In this document: positions 44,293 to 55,132 of the stretch, in pieces | How positions within the stretch are numbered: the first letter of the stretch is position 1 | How the letters are laid out: each line of letters starts with the position of its first letter | Assembly: GCF_042648405.1 (NCBI RefSeq) | Contig: NZ_JBHRXV010000004.1 | Location: 186,001-250,000 of the forward strand | Reading direction: 5' to 3' | Length of the DNA: 64,000 nt | DNA from: Sphingoaurantiacus capsulatus | Lineage (GTDB): Bacteria; Pseudomonadota; Alphaproteobacteria; Sphingomonadales; Sphingomonadaceae | Position numbers and translations under genes: made by a program | The notes under the pieces: model-generated | Databases searched by the model: none | The model's input: the letters and a program-made list of their open reading frames with translations, nothing else | Told to the model about the DNA's origin: nothing

Positions 44293-46638
44293 TTAGAACG
44301 CGTAGTTGAGCGTGAGGATCGCGGCGCGGCCCTCGCCCGGGGTCGCCCAGCCGTTGTTGCGAATGCGCGTGTAATAGGTCTCGTCCGTCAGGTTGGTGAC
44401 GTTGAGCTGCAGGCTGGCGCCCTCGGTGATCTCGTAGGACGCATAGGCGCGGTGCACCCAATAATCGTCCGACTTGAACAGCGGCGCGGCACCGTTGTTG
44501 AGGAAGAAGCTGCCCTGATAGGTGAAGCCGTAGCCGAGGCTGAAGCCGTCGAAGATCTCATAGGTCGTCCAGAGGCTGCCCGAATGCTTCGGCGTGTTGG
44601 TGAGCGGGTTGCCCGCCGTCACGTCGACCACGGTGCCGCAGCCCGCCGCCGCCGGATTGTCGCGGCAGCGATCGGAGATGTTCTGCACCACCTTGCTGTC
44701 GAGGTAGGTGTAGTTGGCGAAGATCGTCCAGCGGTCGTTGACCTCACCCGAGGCGCCGAGCGCGAAGCCGTCGACGCGTGACTTGCCGTCGAGCACCGGA
44801 TCGGGAAGCGTCGGGTCGTTCGAGGCGACGCGGTAGTTGCTGCGCTCGTTGCGGAACAGCGCGCCGTTCAGCTGCAAGCGGTCCTCGAACAGGTTCCACT
44901 TGATGCCCGCCTCGTAGCTCTTCGCCTGTTCCGGCTCGATGTTGCAGAGGTTAACCGTGACCGCCGGGGCGCCGGCGACGGGGGTAACGCTCTGCGTGCA
45001 ACCGCCGTTGACGCTGGTGCGCGATGGATTCTCGGAGTTCGAGGTCGCGATATAGATCGAGGCGTTGGGCACCGGCTTGTAGACGGCGCCGACGCGGTAC
45101 GAGAACAGCTTGTCGTTGCCGCCGAAGGTGCTCGGCGCCGCGGTCAGCGCGCCGCTGTTGGCGTAGGACAGGCTGGTGACGCGGTTGTCCGAATCCTCGT
45201 AGCGGATGCCGCCGTTGATCTCGAACTGCTCGTTGAGTGCGATGGTGTCGAACAGGTAGACCGCCCAGGCCTCCAGATCGCCCTCGGTCGCGGCGGTGCG
45301 GATGAAGTTCACCGGGCCGCCGTAGATCGGGTTCGGGTCGGCGATGTTGATCGTCGGCAGCGCCGGGTTCGGCGTGGCGCCGAGCGGATTGCGCAGCGAG
45401 TTGCCGCTGTCGAGGTGGTAATCCTCCTTCGAGAAGGAGCCGCCGACCACCAGCGAGTGGGTGATGCCGCCGGTATCGAACTCGGCGTTGAGGTCGAGCT
45501 GGTTGTAGAAGAGGTCGTTGACGCTGTCGCGCGTCGTGCCGCGCGGGCCGCTCGGGTAGTAGGTGCCCGGCGCGTTGGTCGGCGCGGCGCAGACCGCGCC
45601 GGTCGGCAGGCGGCCGTTGGCGAGGCAGTAGGTGCCCTGCGGCGGGTTGAGCAGCACGAACTGCGTGACCTTCTGGTAGCGCGCCAGATTACGGATGCCG
45701 AGCGTCTCGCTGAAGTCATGCGCGAAGATCGCCGTGACGCTGTCGACACTGGTTTCCTGCGCATCGACATCCGCGTAGCCGTAATAGCCCTCACGGTCGG
45801 CGCCCGGCAGCGGGCCGTCGTTCACCGCGTTCTTGTAGTAGGGCACGCCGTACTGCGGGGTGTTGTCGTCCTCCTGGTGGACGTAGGAGATGGTGAGGCG
45901 CGTCGGCTCGTCGAGGCCGAGGGTCAGCGACGGCGCGATGCCCCAGCGCTTGTAGCGCTCGACGTCGCGGGCCGGCACGTCATTCTCGTGGTACATCGCG
46001 TTGACGCGGAAGCCGAGGTTGCCGAACACCTTGTTCACGTCGGCGGTGGCCCGATAATAATTGTCGGTGCCGATGCCCGCGGTGACCGTCGTCGCGTCGC
46101 GACGGGCCGGCACCTTGCTGACGAGGTTGATCGTGCCGCCGACCGAGCCGGTGCCCGAGTAGACGCTGTTGGCGCCGTTCGACACCTCGATCTGCTCGAG
46201 GTTGAACGGATCAGTGCGGGTGTATTGCGCGCTGTCGCGGACGCCGTCGACGAGGATGTCGCCGTTCGCCGAATAGCCGCGCAGGTTGATGCTGTCGCCA
46301 TAGCCGCCGCCGCCTTCGCCGGCGCCGAAGGTGATGCCCGGAACGGTCGACAGCGCGTCACGCAGGGTGAGCAGGTTCTGTTCGAGCAGCACCTGATCGG
46401 TGATCACGGTGACGGTCTGCGGCGTATCGAGCAGCGGGCGGGTGTAACGCGGCGACGCCAGCTCTTCCGACTTGGTCTCATCCTCGATCGCGGTGTCGGT
46501 GACGGTGACGCCCTTCAAGGTCGTCGGCGCCGCCTCGGCGGCGTCCTGCGCCAGCGCCGCGGTGGGCGTCAGCATGGCCGCGAAGCCGGCGCAGGTCAGC
46601 GCCAGGTAGCTCGATCCATAGTTGCGGTCGTCGGCCAT
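44293..46638 (-). CDS. TonB-dependent catecholate siderophore receptor (Fiu-like)
   Basis: Protein of 781 residues; ATG 46638 follows AAAGGGGC and starts a signal peptide ending near residue 31 (AALA-Q). The plug domain (about 55-170) shows DTPQTVTVITDQVL, LRDALSTVPGITFGAGEGG, SINLRGYSANGDILVDGVRD and the stretch from FNLEQIEVSNGANSVYSG to TINLVSK. A 22-strand barrel ends in the C-terminal LTLNYAF. The sequence type is that of Fiu/FepA-like ferric-catecholate receptors. A Fur-like box lies 17 bp upstream. Together with TonB, PepSY-TM, ApbE and the DUF proteins this is an iron acquisition locus. Confidence 0.93.
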   Translation of the reverse strand: MADDRNYGSSYLALTCAGFAAMLTPTAALAQDAAEAAPTTLKGVTVTDTAIEDETKSEELASPRYTRPLLDTPQTVTVITDQVLLEQNLLTLRDALSTVPGITFGAGEGGGGYGDSINLRGYSANGDILVDGVRDSAQYTRTDPFNLEQIEVSNGANSVYSGTGSVGGTINLVSKVPARRDATTVTAGIGTDNYYRATADVNKVFGNLGFRVNAMYHENDVPARDVERYKRWGIAPSLTLGLDEPTRLTISYVHQEDDNTPQYGVPYYKNAVNDGPLPGADREGYYGYADVDAQETSVDSVTAIFAHDFSETLGIRNLARYQKVTQFVLLNPPQGTYCLANGRLPTGAVCAAPTNAPGTYYPSGPRGTTRDSVNDLFYNQLDLNAEFDTGGITHSLVVGGSFSKEDYHLDSGNSLRNPLGATPNPALPTINIADPNPIYGGPVNFIRTAATEGDLEAWAVYLFDTIALNEQFEINGGIRYEDSDNRVTSLSYANSGALTAAPSTFGGNDKLFSYRVGAVYKPVPNASIYIATSNSENPSRTSVNGGCTQSVTPVAGAPAVTVNLCNIEPEQAKSYEAGIKWNLFEDRLQLNGALFRNERSNYRVASNDPTLPDPVLDGKSRVDGFALGASGEVNDRWTIFANYTYLDSKVVQNISDRCRDNPAAAGCGTVVDVTAGNPLTNTPKHSGSLWTTYEIFDGFSLGYGFTYQGSFFLNNGAAPLFKSDDYWVHRAYASYEITEGASLQLNVTNLTDETYYTRIRNNGWATPGEGRAAILTLNYAF

Positions 46639-46654
46639 GAAGATTGCCCCTTTG

Positions 46655-46674
46655 TGCAAATGAATATCAATTGC
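46655..46674 (-). promoter_or_regulatory. Fur-like box upstream of the siderophore receptor
   Basis: TGCAAATGAATATCAATTGC is a near-palindrome (GCAA-N-TGA ... TCA-N-TTGC) of Fur-box character, 17 bp upstream of the receptor ATG. Repression by Fur with iron is expected. Confidence 0.55.
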
Positions 46675-46824
46675 TGCGCTATTGAGAGGCGTTCGCAGAT
46701 TCGTCAAGGCATTTTGTTACGGAGTGTTTCTAAAAATCCCTCGCGAGTTCTTTGAGAATCGGTCGCGCGGACGGCCCCGCCGCACCTGCGCGCGGCGAGA
46801 CCGGCCGGAATGAGGGCGGTTTCG

Positions 46825-48002
46825 TTAGAGGCCGAGCACCGTCTTGGCGACGATGCCGCGCTGGATTTCATTGGAGCCGCCGTAGATCGAGGCGGCGCGG
46901 TTGTTGAGGTAGCGGGCGACCGCGATGCCGGCATGCTCGGGGCCGATGCTGCCGTCGTTGCGGCCGGGTTCGGGCACGACCGGCTGCGCGGCGGCATAAT
47001 GGCCGCTCGCCTCGACCGCCAGCTCGTCGAGCCGCTGCGTCGCCTCGGTCGCCTGAATCTTCAGGATCGAGGAGATCGGGCCGGGGTTGCTGCCGGTGGC
47101 CAGCGCGCCGAGCACGCGCCGTTCGGTCATGGCGATGGCGTCGATCACCGTCGCGGCTTCGGCGAGGCGCCGGCGGAAATCGGGATCGTCGACGCCTTCG
47201 ACCGCGGCGATGGCGCGCACGCGGCGCAGCGCGGCGTAGAGGCCGGGGGCGGCGCCGCCGCCGCGTTCGAACTCGAGCAGATATTTGGCGACCGACCAGC
47301 CGTCATTCTCTTCGCCGAGGCGATTGGCCTTGGGCACGCGCACGTCATCGAAGAAGACCTGGTTCACCTCATGCTCGCCGGCGAGCGTGATGATCGGCTC
47401 CACGCTGATGCCGGGGTGATCCATGTCGACGAGGACGAAGGTGATCCCCTGCTGCGGCTTGCCCTCGGTCGAGGTGCGGACGAGGCAGAAGATGCGGTTG
47501 GCGAAATGGGCGTGCGTCGTCCAGATCTTCGAGCCGTTGAGCACATAGTCGTCGCCGTCCGACACCGCGCGCATCTGAAGCCGCGCGAGATCGGAGCCGG
47601 CGCCGGGCTCCGAATAGCCCTGGCACCAATAATCCTCGCCGGCGAGGATGCGCGGGAGGTAGTAGGCGCGCTGTTCGGGGGTGCCGTAGCGCATGATCAC
47701 CGGTGCGACCATCTTCAGCCCCATCGGCGACAGATGCGGCGCGCCGGCGCGGGCGCATTCGGCATCGAAGATGTAGCGCTGCGTGTCGGTCCAGCCGGGG
47801 CCGCCGAATTCGACCGGCCAGGCGGGTGCCGCCCAGCCCTTCGCATGAAGGATGCGCTGCCAGGCGAGGCTCCATTGCTTTTCGACGAACACGCTGGTCA
47901 TGCGCCGGCCGGCATCGCGCAGCTCGGGCGTCAAATTCGCGGCGATGAAGTCGCGCACCTCCTGTTGGAAGGCGCGGTCGGCGTCATTCAATTCAAGCTG
48001 CA

Positions 48003-48003
<1 letters not shown>
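46825..48003 (-). CDS. acyl-CoA dehydrogenase
   Basis: Protein of 392 residues, ATG 48003 overlapping the stop of the acyl-CoA ligase gene (TGATG). Family marks: GYSEPGAGSDLA, GSKIWTTHAHFAN, LLEFERGGGA and the C-terminal ASIYGGSNEIQRGIVAKTVLGL. It is a FAD-dependent dehydrogenase, probably acting on the CoA thioester made by the upstream ligase. The end EIQRGIVAK is typical of FadE17/FadE26-like enzymes used for steroids or branched acids, but the substrate is not determined. Confidence 0.93.
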
Positions 48004-49628
<1,625 letters not shown>

Positions 49629-49708
49629 CGATGGCCTCCCCAGGTCATTCGTTGACCGGGAGGATGCGCGATCGGGCGGCGCTTCGCCAGCCTGCTACAC
49701 GTCGTAGC

Positions 49709-50452
49709 TTATCGCGCGCCGACGAAGCCGAGGCCGGCGGCGGTCTGAATCGCCTGCGCGCGCCCCGTCGTGCCGAGCTTGGTGGCGGCGTTCCTGAGGT
49801 GGAAGCGGACGGTCGAGACCGACAGGCCGAGGATGATGCCGATCTCGCCGTCGGTCTTGCCCGCCGCCGCCCAGCGCAGGCACTGCACCTCGCGGCGGCT
49901 CAAGGTCTTGAGCTTGCCGGTGAGCGGGCGCTTCGTCGTCACCTCGGCATGCGCGGCGACCAGCTTCAGCGCCAGCGCCTGCCAGCGTTCCGCCTCGGCA
50001 GCGAAGACGGCGCGCACGTCGATGGGATGGCGCGCCACCCACACCACCGCGCCGAGCCGGCCGCGCGGCAGATGCGCCGGGGCGATGATCGCGGCGGCGA
50101 TGCCGGTCGCCTCAGTGACGTTGTGGCAATCGAAGCCGTCGAGCAGGGCGGTCGGCCGCCAGCTCGCCAGCTTGCCGCCGGTATAGAAGAAAGGCTCGGC
50201 AGTGACGCGGGCGGCGTTGAGGAATTGCGCGTCGAGCGCCAGGCGGCGGTTGCGCCAATAGGGGCTGGCCTCGTCGATCCAGCGAAGACGCTGCTCGCCA
50301 TACGGCTGTCCGTGGGCGTCGCTCATCGGCCCGGGGTCGCCGAGGTCGCTTTGCGCGGCGACGAAGGGCAGGCCATTGGCCGCGCCGACGTCGGCCACCG
50401 CGTCGACCAGCGCCTCGACCGTTTGCCAGCCCTGCTCGCTATCGAGACCCAC
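49709..50452 (-). CDS. LuxR-family regulator with autoinducer-binding-like domain
   Basis: Protein of 247 residues. I choose GTG 50452 because GCAGGAGGA lies 4 nt upstream; a GTG at 50467 would place that Shine-Dalgarno inside the gene. The N-terminal half (about 10-160) has the pattern of autoinducer-binding domains (WIDEASPYWRNR, FFYTGGKLASW) and the C-terminus a LuxR helix-turn-helix (TLSRREVQCLRWAAAGKTDGE, LSVSTVRFHLRNAATKLG). No LuxI-type synthase is nearby. It precedes the acyl-CoA ligase/dehydrogenase pair in the same orientation and may control it. Confidence 0.85.
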   Translation of the reverse strand: MGLDSEQGWQTVEALVDAVADVGAANGLPFVAAQSDLGDPGPMSDAHGQPYGEQRLRWIDEASPYWRNRRLALDAQFLNAARVTAEPFFYTGGKLASWRPTALLDGFDCHNVTEATGIAAAIIAPAHLPRGRLGAVVWVARHPIDVRAVFAAEAERWQALALKLVAAHAEVTTKRPLTGKLKTLSRREVQCLRWAAAGKTDGEIGIILGLSVSTVRFHLRNAATKLGTTGRAQAIQTAAGLGFVGAR

Positions 50453-50512
50453 TTGTCCTCCTGCCACGCCCGCCAGCTTGCAGCTTAGCGCCGCATCGCC
50501 AATCTAGATGCC

Positions 50513-51394
50513 ATGAATGCCGAACCGATCAACTGGGCAGCGAAGCGCACATCGCGCGGCATGCCGAGCATCGACTTCACGTCGCCCGCCGGCGCGCCCG
50601 CGCTCTATGCGCCTGATTCCATCTCGTGGCGGGTGTTCAAGAACCCGATCTCGCTGTTCATCGGCGGCGTCGCCGCGGTGCTGCTCGAGCTCGCCGAGCC
50701 GCGGGTGCGGTCGGGCGTCTGGGGCCATTCGATCTTCCCGACCGACCCGCTGACCCGCATCCGCCGTACCGGCCTCGCGACCCACGTCACCTTCTACGCG
50801 CCGGCCAATGTCGCGCGGCAGGTGATCAAGGGCGTGGTGCGCATGCACGACAAGGTGAAGGGCGAGACGCCGGGCGGCCTGCCCTATTTCGCCAACGACC
50901 CCGTGCTGCTCGACTGGGTGCAGGCCACCGCGTCCTATGGCTTCATCGAGGCCTATTCGCGGTTCGCCAACACACTCTCCCGCGCCGAGCGCGACCGGGC
51001 CTATGCGGAATCGGAGATCGGCGGGCAGTTGTTCGGCGCCACCGGCGCGCCGCGATCGGTCGCCGAGTGCGAGGCGCAGGTCGAGGCGATGCGGCCGCTG
51101 CTCGAGCCACACCCGATCGTCGACGAGTTCCTGTCGATCATGACGACGCGCATCGGCCTCAAAGGCCCGCTGCGCCCGCTGCAGCGGCTGCTGGTCCGCG
51201 CCGGCGTCGAGCTGCTGCCCGAATGGGTGATCGAGCGGCTGGAGCTGGGGCCGGAGTGGCGGCTGAGCGGCTTCGAGAAGCGGCTGGTGCGGACGCTCGG
51301 CGCCATCGCCGACCGTATCCCCATCCCCGGCACCCCGCCCTATCAGGCGGCGAAGCGCGTCGGGCTGCCGCTTCGCCAGCTCTACGGCCACTGA
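50513..51394 (+). CDS. MpaB/Lcp-like oxygenase family protein (DUF2236)
   Basis: Protein of 293 residues of the DUF2236 (ER-bound oxygenase MpaB-like) family. Family features: the N-terminal hydrophobic SLFIGGVAAVLLELAEPRVRSGVWGHSIF, LTRIRRTGLATHVTFYA, VVRMHDKVKGETPGG and LLDWVQATASYGFIEAYSRF. Relatives bind heme through His residues (such as the RMHDKV and TASYG regions) and include latex-clearing oxygenases. The substrate is unknown. Start ATG 50513. Confidence 0.87.
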   Translation: MNAEPINWAAKRTSRGMPSIDFTSPAGAPALYAPDSISWRVFKNPISLFIGGVAAVLLELAEPRVRSGVWGHSIFPTDPLTRIRRTGLATHVTFYAPANVARQVIKGVVRMHDKVKGETPGGLPYFANDPVLLDWVQATASYGFIEAYSRFANTLSRAERDRAYAESEIGGQLFGATGAPRSVAECEAQVEAMRPLLEPHPIVDEFLSIMTTRIGLKGPLRPLQRLLVRAGVELLPEWVIERLELGPEWRLSGFEKRLVRTLGAIADRIPIPGTPPYQAAKRVGLPLRQLYGH

Positions 51395-51461
51395 CGCTTT
51401 TCGCGGTTCGCCGACGCCCTCGCCTGCGGCATAGCGGGTCGAAACTTCGAGGAGCGTTTCG

Positions 51462-51902
51462 ATGGCGGCGATCTGGCACGGCGGCACGGTGGACCTGGCG
51501 CAGCTCACCGCGTTCGGCGCAGGCTTCATGCCCGGCTTCGTCGGCATCGAGTTCGTCGACGCCGGCGACGATTGGCTGAAGGCGCGCATGCCGGTCAACG
51601 AGCGCACCCGCCAGCCCTATGGCCGGCTGCACGGCGGCGCCTCGATGGTGCTGATCGAGACCATCGCCTCGGTCGGCGGCGCAAGCACCGTCGATCACAG
51701 CCAGTTCGGCGTGGTCGGCATGGAGATCAACGGCAACCACATCCGCCCGGCGAAGGACGGCTTCGTCTATGCCGTCGCCACCGCGGAATCGCGCGGGCGC
51801 ACCACGCAGGTGTGGACGGTGCGGGTGACCGACGAGGAGGACCGCCTCGTCTGTCTTGGCCGCATGACGCTCGCTGTCATCCCGACGCAGCGCACGACCT
51901 GA
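51462..51902 (+). CDS. PaaI-family hotdog thioesterase
   Basis: Protein of 146 residues with a hotdog fold. The signature GRLHGGASMVLIETIASVGG holds the catalytic region (HGG followed by an acidic residue on the hotdog helix), and GNHIRPAKDGFVYAVATAESRGRTTQVWTVRV is the typical second half. It hydrolyses acyl- or aryl-CoA esters. It lies 67 bp after the MpaB-like gene in the same orientation. Confidence 0.9.
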   Translation: MAAIWHGGTVDLAQLTAFGAGFMPGFVGIEFVDAGDDWLKARMPVNERTRQPYGRLHGGASMVLIETIASVGGASTVDHSQFGVVGMEINGNHIRPAKDGFVYAVATAESRGRTTQVWTVRVTDEEDRLVCLGRMTLAVIPTQRTT

Positions 51903-52015
51903 AAATTATCATTTCCGCGGCCTAAATCGCCGAGGCCTGCATCCGTTAACGAGTCTGTCCCGTAACAACTCATGCCGACGCCCCCGTCGGCCTGACGTTT
52001 TCCGGAGCCGACCCG

Positions 52016-52351
52016 ATGTTTCTGCCTGCCGCCGCCGCTTTCGACGCCCCCACCCCGGTCTTTGACAAGGCCGAAGCGGCGGCTGTGCGGCTGGGTGCAT
52101 CGGACCCGTTGAGCTCGCTGAACAGCGGCCGGTCGCAGATGATGCGCTGGCTGCTGGGGCGCGCCGACCGGCTGCCGCTGGCCAACCCGCAACTCGAGGC
52201 GCTGCGACGTCTCGCGGTGCTGCTCGGCCACGCCCGCCTGCCGTCGCGCCGGCAGATCGACGCCGCGCTGCGCGCCGGCGTCAGCGAGCTTCAGCTTCAG
52301 ACGCTCTGGTCGCTGTTCCGCAGCGATCACCCCACCGGCTGCCCCGCTTGA
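52016..52351 (+). CDS. small hypothetical protein (helical)
   Basis: Protein of 111 residues, ATG 52016 after CCGGAG. Helix-rich and Leu/Arg-rich in its second half (LEALRRLAVLLGHARLPSRRQ, LRAGVSELQLQTLWSLF). It carries no signal peptide or membrane helix. The pair with 52362 is 10 bp apart and probably co-transcribed. No family recognised. Confidence 0.65.
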   Translation: MFLPAAAAFDAPTPVFDKAEAAAVRLGASDPLSSLNSGRSQMMRWLLGRADRLPLANPQLEALRRLAVLLGHARLPSRRQIDAALRAGVSELQLQTLWSLFRSDHPTGCPA

Positions 52352-52361
52352 GGATATCGAC

Positions 52362-52640
52362 ATGGCCTTCCTCGATGTTAACGCCGCCTCGCCCTTCGCC
52401 ACCCGCCGCCCCGGGGTGACCTTGCGCATCCATGCCGACTGGTATGCGATGGCTGACGAGCCCGCCCCCGCCCCGATGTCGCGGTGGCGCAAGCTCGCCG
52501 CCATCGCCAGCGGCGCGGTCACCGCGGTCGGCGTTCACCTGTGGGTGGCCGAGGTGCTCAGTTCGCAGTTGCTTGGCGTTGCCGCCACCGGCGTCATCGC
52601 CGCCATCGCGATCAGCCTGTTCAGCGTTTCCCGCCGATGA
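52362..52640 (+). CDS. small hypothetical membrane protein
   Basis: Protein of 92 residues with two hydrophobic segments (about 43-62 and 67-88) separated by only a few residues, and an N-terminal soluble part (RIHADWYAMADEPAP). It has no signal peptide. The 3' end overlaps the convergent M24 gene by 20 bp, which is unusual but not impossible. No family recognised. Confidence 0.6.
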   Translation: MAFLDVNAASPFATRRPGVTLRIHADWYAMADEPAPAPMSRWRKLAAIASGAVTAVGVHLWVAEVLSSQLLGVAATGVIAAIAISLFSVSRR

Positions 52641-53964
52641 GATGAAACGCGGTGCGCCGCCCGTCGAGGTAGCGCAGCCGCGTCCCGTCGAAGAAACCGT
52701 CTTCCTCCGACCGGAAACTCACCGACTGCCCGCCCCATTCGGGGACGGCGTGCGTCGCCTGCAGTTCGATCGACCAGGCGGTGTTCGGCCGCAGCTTGTG
52801 CTCGCCGCGCTCGCTCGGTTTCTGATCATCCCAGAAGCCGATGGCCGCGCCGGCGGCATGGCCGTGGTAGCCGATCGGATGTGAGTAAATCGTCGCATTG
52901 AGCCCTTGCGCCGCCACCTTTGCCCGCGCCGCCGCCAGCATCTCGTTGCCGGAGAGCCCGGTGCGATAGGAGGAGGTCAGCGCGTCCTGCACCTTGTTGT
53001 TGGCGGCCAGCCCGGCCTTCAACCCGGCGGGCGCGTCGGTCTCACCGGGCTTCAGCACATAGCCGAGGTGCTGGGTATCCGTGGCGAGGCCCAGATACAT
53101 GATCCCGAAGTCGGTCCACAGCATGTCGCCAGGCTGGATCACCGCGTCGCCGCTGAGTTCGGCCTTCTCGCCCTGCCGGAAGATGGCGACCGAAGGCTGG
53201 AACCAGGTGTCGAGCTTCAGCCCGGCGACGCGCTCGCGCATCCACCAGACGACATCGCCGGCGGTGGTCTTGCCGGGCGTGATCACCTTGTCGGAGAAAG
53301 CCTCGCCGATGATCGAATGGGCGATGCGGACGATGTCCGGATAGACCGCCATTTCCGCCGGGATGCGTGTTTCCAGCCAGCCGATCGCCAGCTCGTTCGC
53401 CGGGACGGTTCTCGCGCGGTATTTCTCGGGCATCGCGGCGAGCAGGCCGTCATGCTGGCTTTTGGTCAGGCCGTCGCCGAAGGCGGTGAGCGGCGAAACG
53501 TTGATGGCGATGCGCTTGGGGTCGCGGGCCGCGATGATCTCGCCGAGGCGGACCCACTGGTCGGGCTGCTTCTCGGGCTCCCACGAGCCGGTGAAGAGGT
53601 TGCCGAGACCGTAGCGGCTGACGGTCAGCCGCTCGACCGGCTTGCCGGCGCCGGGATCATAGAAGACGAGAATCGTCCGGCGGCGGGCATGCATGCTCGT
53701 GGCGTTGAGCATCGTCGCGACCACCGGGTCTTCGAGATATTCGCGGGCGACCATCACCCACATGTCGACGCCGCGTTCGCGCATCAGCGACGGCACCACC
53801 GTCTCCAGCCGCTCGGCGAGCCAGGCGTCGCGGAGCTTCGCCTGGTCCTTCAGCGGCAGGATCGGCGGGGCGGCGGGATGGTCGACCTCGGTGTCGCGGA
53901 AATTGCCTTGCGCAACAGCCGCGGTGCCGAGCGCGAGGCCGGCGGCGAACAGCAGCGCCTTCAT
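52621..53964 (-). CDS. secreted M24-family Xaa-Pro aminopeptidase-like protein
   Basis: Protein of 447 residues from ATG 53964 with a signal peptide (MKALLFAAGLALGTAAVAQ). The C-terminal pita-bread domain shows WTDFGIMYLGLATDTQHLGYV (metal-binding Asp residues), SHPIGYHGHAAG (His) and SIELQATHAVPEWGG (Glu). The N-terminal creatinase-like domain covers about 40-200. It would cleave X-Pro peptides in the periplasm. Its ATG overlaps the acyl-CoA dehydrogenase stop (ATGA), so the two are translationally linked. Confidence 0.88.
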   Translation of the reverse strand: MKALLFAAGLALGTAAVAQGNFRDTEVDHPAAPPILPLKDQAKLRDAWLAERLETVVPSLMRERGVDMWVMVAREYLEDPVVATMLNATSMHARRRTILVFYDPGAGKPVERLTVSRYGLGNLFTGSWEPEKQPDQWVRLGEIIAARDPKRIAINVSPLTAFGDGLTKSQHDGLLAAMPEKYRARTVPANELAIGWLETRIPAEMAVYPDIVRIAHSIIGEAFSDKVITPGKTTAGDVVWWMRERVAGLKLDTWFQPSVAIFRQGEKAELSGDAVIQPGDMLWTDFGIMYLGLATDTQHLGYVLKPGETDAPAGLKAGLAANNKVQDALTSSYRTGLSGNEMLAAARAKVAAQGLNATIYSHPIGYHGHAAGAAIGFWDDQKPSERGEHKLRPNTAWSIELQATHAVPEWGGQSVSFRSEEDGFFDGTRLRYLDGRRTAFHLIGGKR

Positions 53965-55127
53965 GCGCGGGTGTTCATCAGATTGCGGGCGACGACCATG
54001 CGGTGCACCTCCGACGGGCCATCGTAGATGCGCATGTTGCGCACGCGCCCCGCGAGCAGCTGCAGCGGCAGTTCCTTGGTCATTCCCATCGCTCCAAAAC
54101 ATTGCATGGCGTTGTCGATGATCTCTTGCGCCATCTCGGTTGCATAGACCTTGAGCATCGAAATTTCGCTGCGCACGTCACGCCCGGTATCGAGCTTCCA
54201 TGCGCAGTCATAGGCCATCAGGCGCGCGGCGTGGATTTTGGTGGCGCCGTCGGCGACCCACCATTGCACCGCCTGCCGCGCCGACAGCGGCTCGCCGAAG
54301 GTGCGGCGCTGCGGCGCATAGTCGGTCATCATGTCGAGCGCGCGCTGCGCGGCGCCGATGCACCACGCCGCCATTTCCATGCGCCTTGTGCCGAGGCGGA
54401 CCTGCATCGGGCCGAAGCCGCCGCCTTCCGCGCCGAGCAGCTTCCAGCCGGGAACGCGGCAGTCCTCCAGCAGCACTTCATAGGTGTATTCGCCGCCGAG
54501 CATGGCGATGCGGCGTTCGACCTTGAAGCCGGGGGTGTCGCGATCGACGAGGAAGGCCGACATACCGCCGCGCGCGCGTTTTTCGGCGTCGGTGATCGCC
54601 ATCAGGATAGTAAAGTCGGCCTCGGCGGCGCGGGTGATCCAGATCTTGCGGCCGTTGATGACCCAGTCGTCGCCGTCGCGCACCGCGCGGGTGATCATGC
54701 CCGCCGGATCGGCACCGGCGCCGGGTTCGGAAATGCCGATGGCGGAGATCGTCTCGCCGCGGGCGTAGGGCTCCAGATAGGCCGCGCGCTGCGGCTCGTT
54801 CACCGTTTCCATCAGCATGCGCAGATTGGGGGAGTCGGGCGGCAGGGTGTAGGTGGCCACCGTGCTGCCCAGCGCCTCGTTGACGGCGACGAGGGCGACA
54901 TGCGGCATCCCCATGCCGCCCGCTTCCTCGGGCGCGTCGAGGCTCCACAGGCCCATGTCCTTCGACACGGCATCGAGGCAGACGCGCTCCTCAGGCAGCA
55001 GTCCCGCGCCCTTGCCGTCGGCGCCGCGGGCGAGGACGGCGGGTTCGAGCGGAATGAGCTCGTCGCGGACGAAGCGCTGCACGAGGTCGCGCAGCAGCCG
55101 ATGCTCCTCGGCGAGCTCGAAATCCAT
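53961..55127 (-). CDS. acyl-CoA dehydrogenase
   Basis: Protein of 388 residues from ATG 55127. Family marks: ISEPGAGADPAGM, GRKIWITRAAEAD, RTFGEPLSARQAVQWWVAD and the C-terminal MTKELPLQLLAGRVRNMRIYDGPSEVH. It is a FAD enzyme of fatty acid or terpenoid beta-oxidation. Its start is 5 bp after the stop of the DECR2-like reductase gene, consistent with an unsaturated-acyl degradation unit. Confidence 0.93.
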   Translation of the reverse strand: MDFELAEEHRLLRDLVQRFVRDELIPLEPAVLARGADGKGAGLLPEERVCLDAVSKDMGLWSLDAPEEAGGMGMPHVALVAVNEALGSTVATYTLPPDSPNLRMLMETVNEPQRAAYLEPYARGETISAIGISEPGAGADPAGMITRAVRDGDDWVINGRKIWITRAAEADFTILMAITDAEKRARGGMSAFLVDRDTPGFKVERRIAMLGGEYTYEVLLEDCRVPGWKLLGAEGGGFGPMQVRLGTRRMEMAAWCIGAAQRALDMMTDYAPQRRTFGEPLSARQAVQWWVADGATKIHAARLMAYDCAWKLDTGRDVRSEISMLKVYATEMAQEIIDNAMQCFGAMGMTKELPLQLLAGRVRNMRIYDGPSEVHRMVVARNLMNTRA

Positions 55128-55132
55128 GCGGT

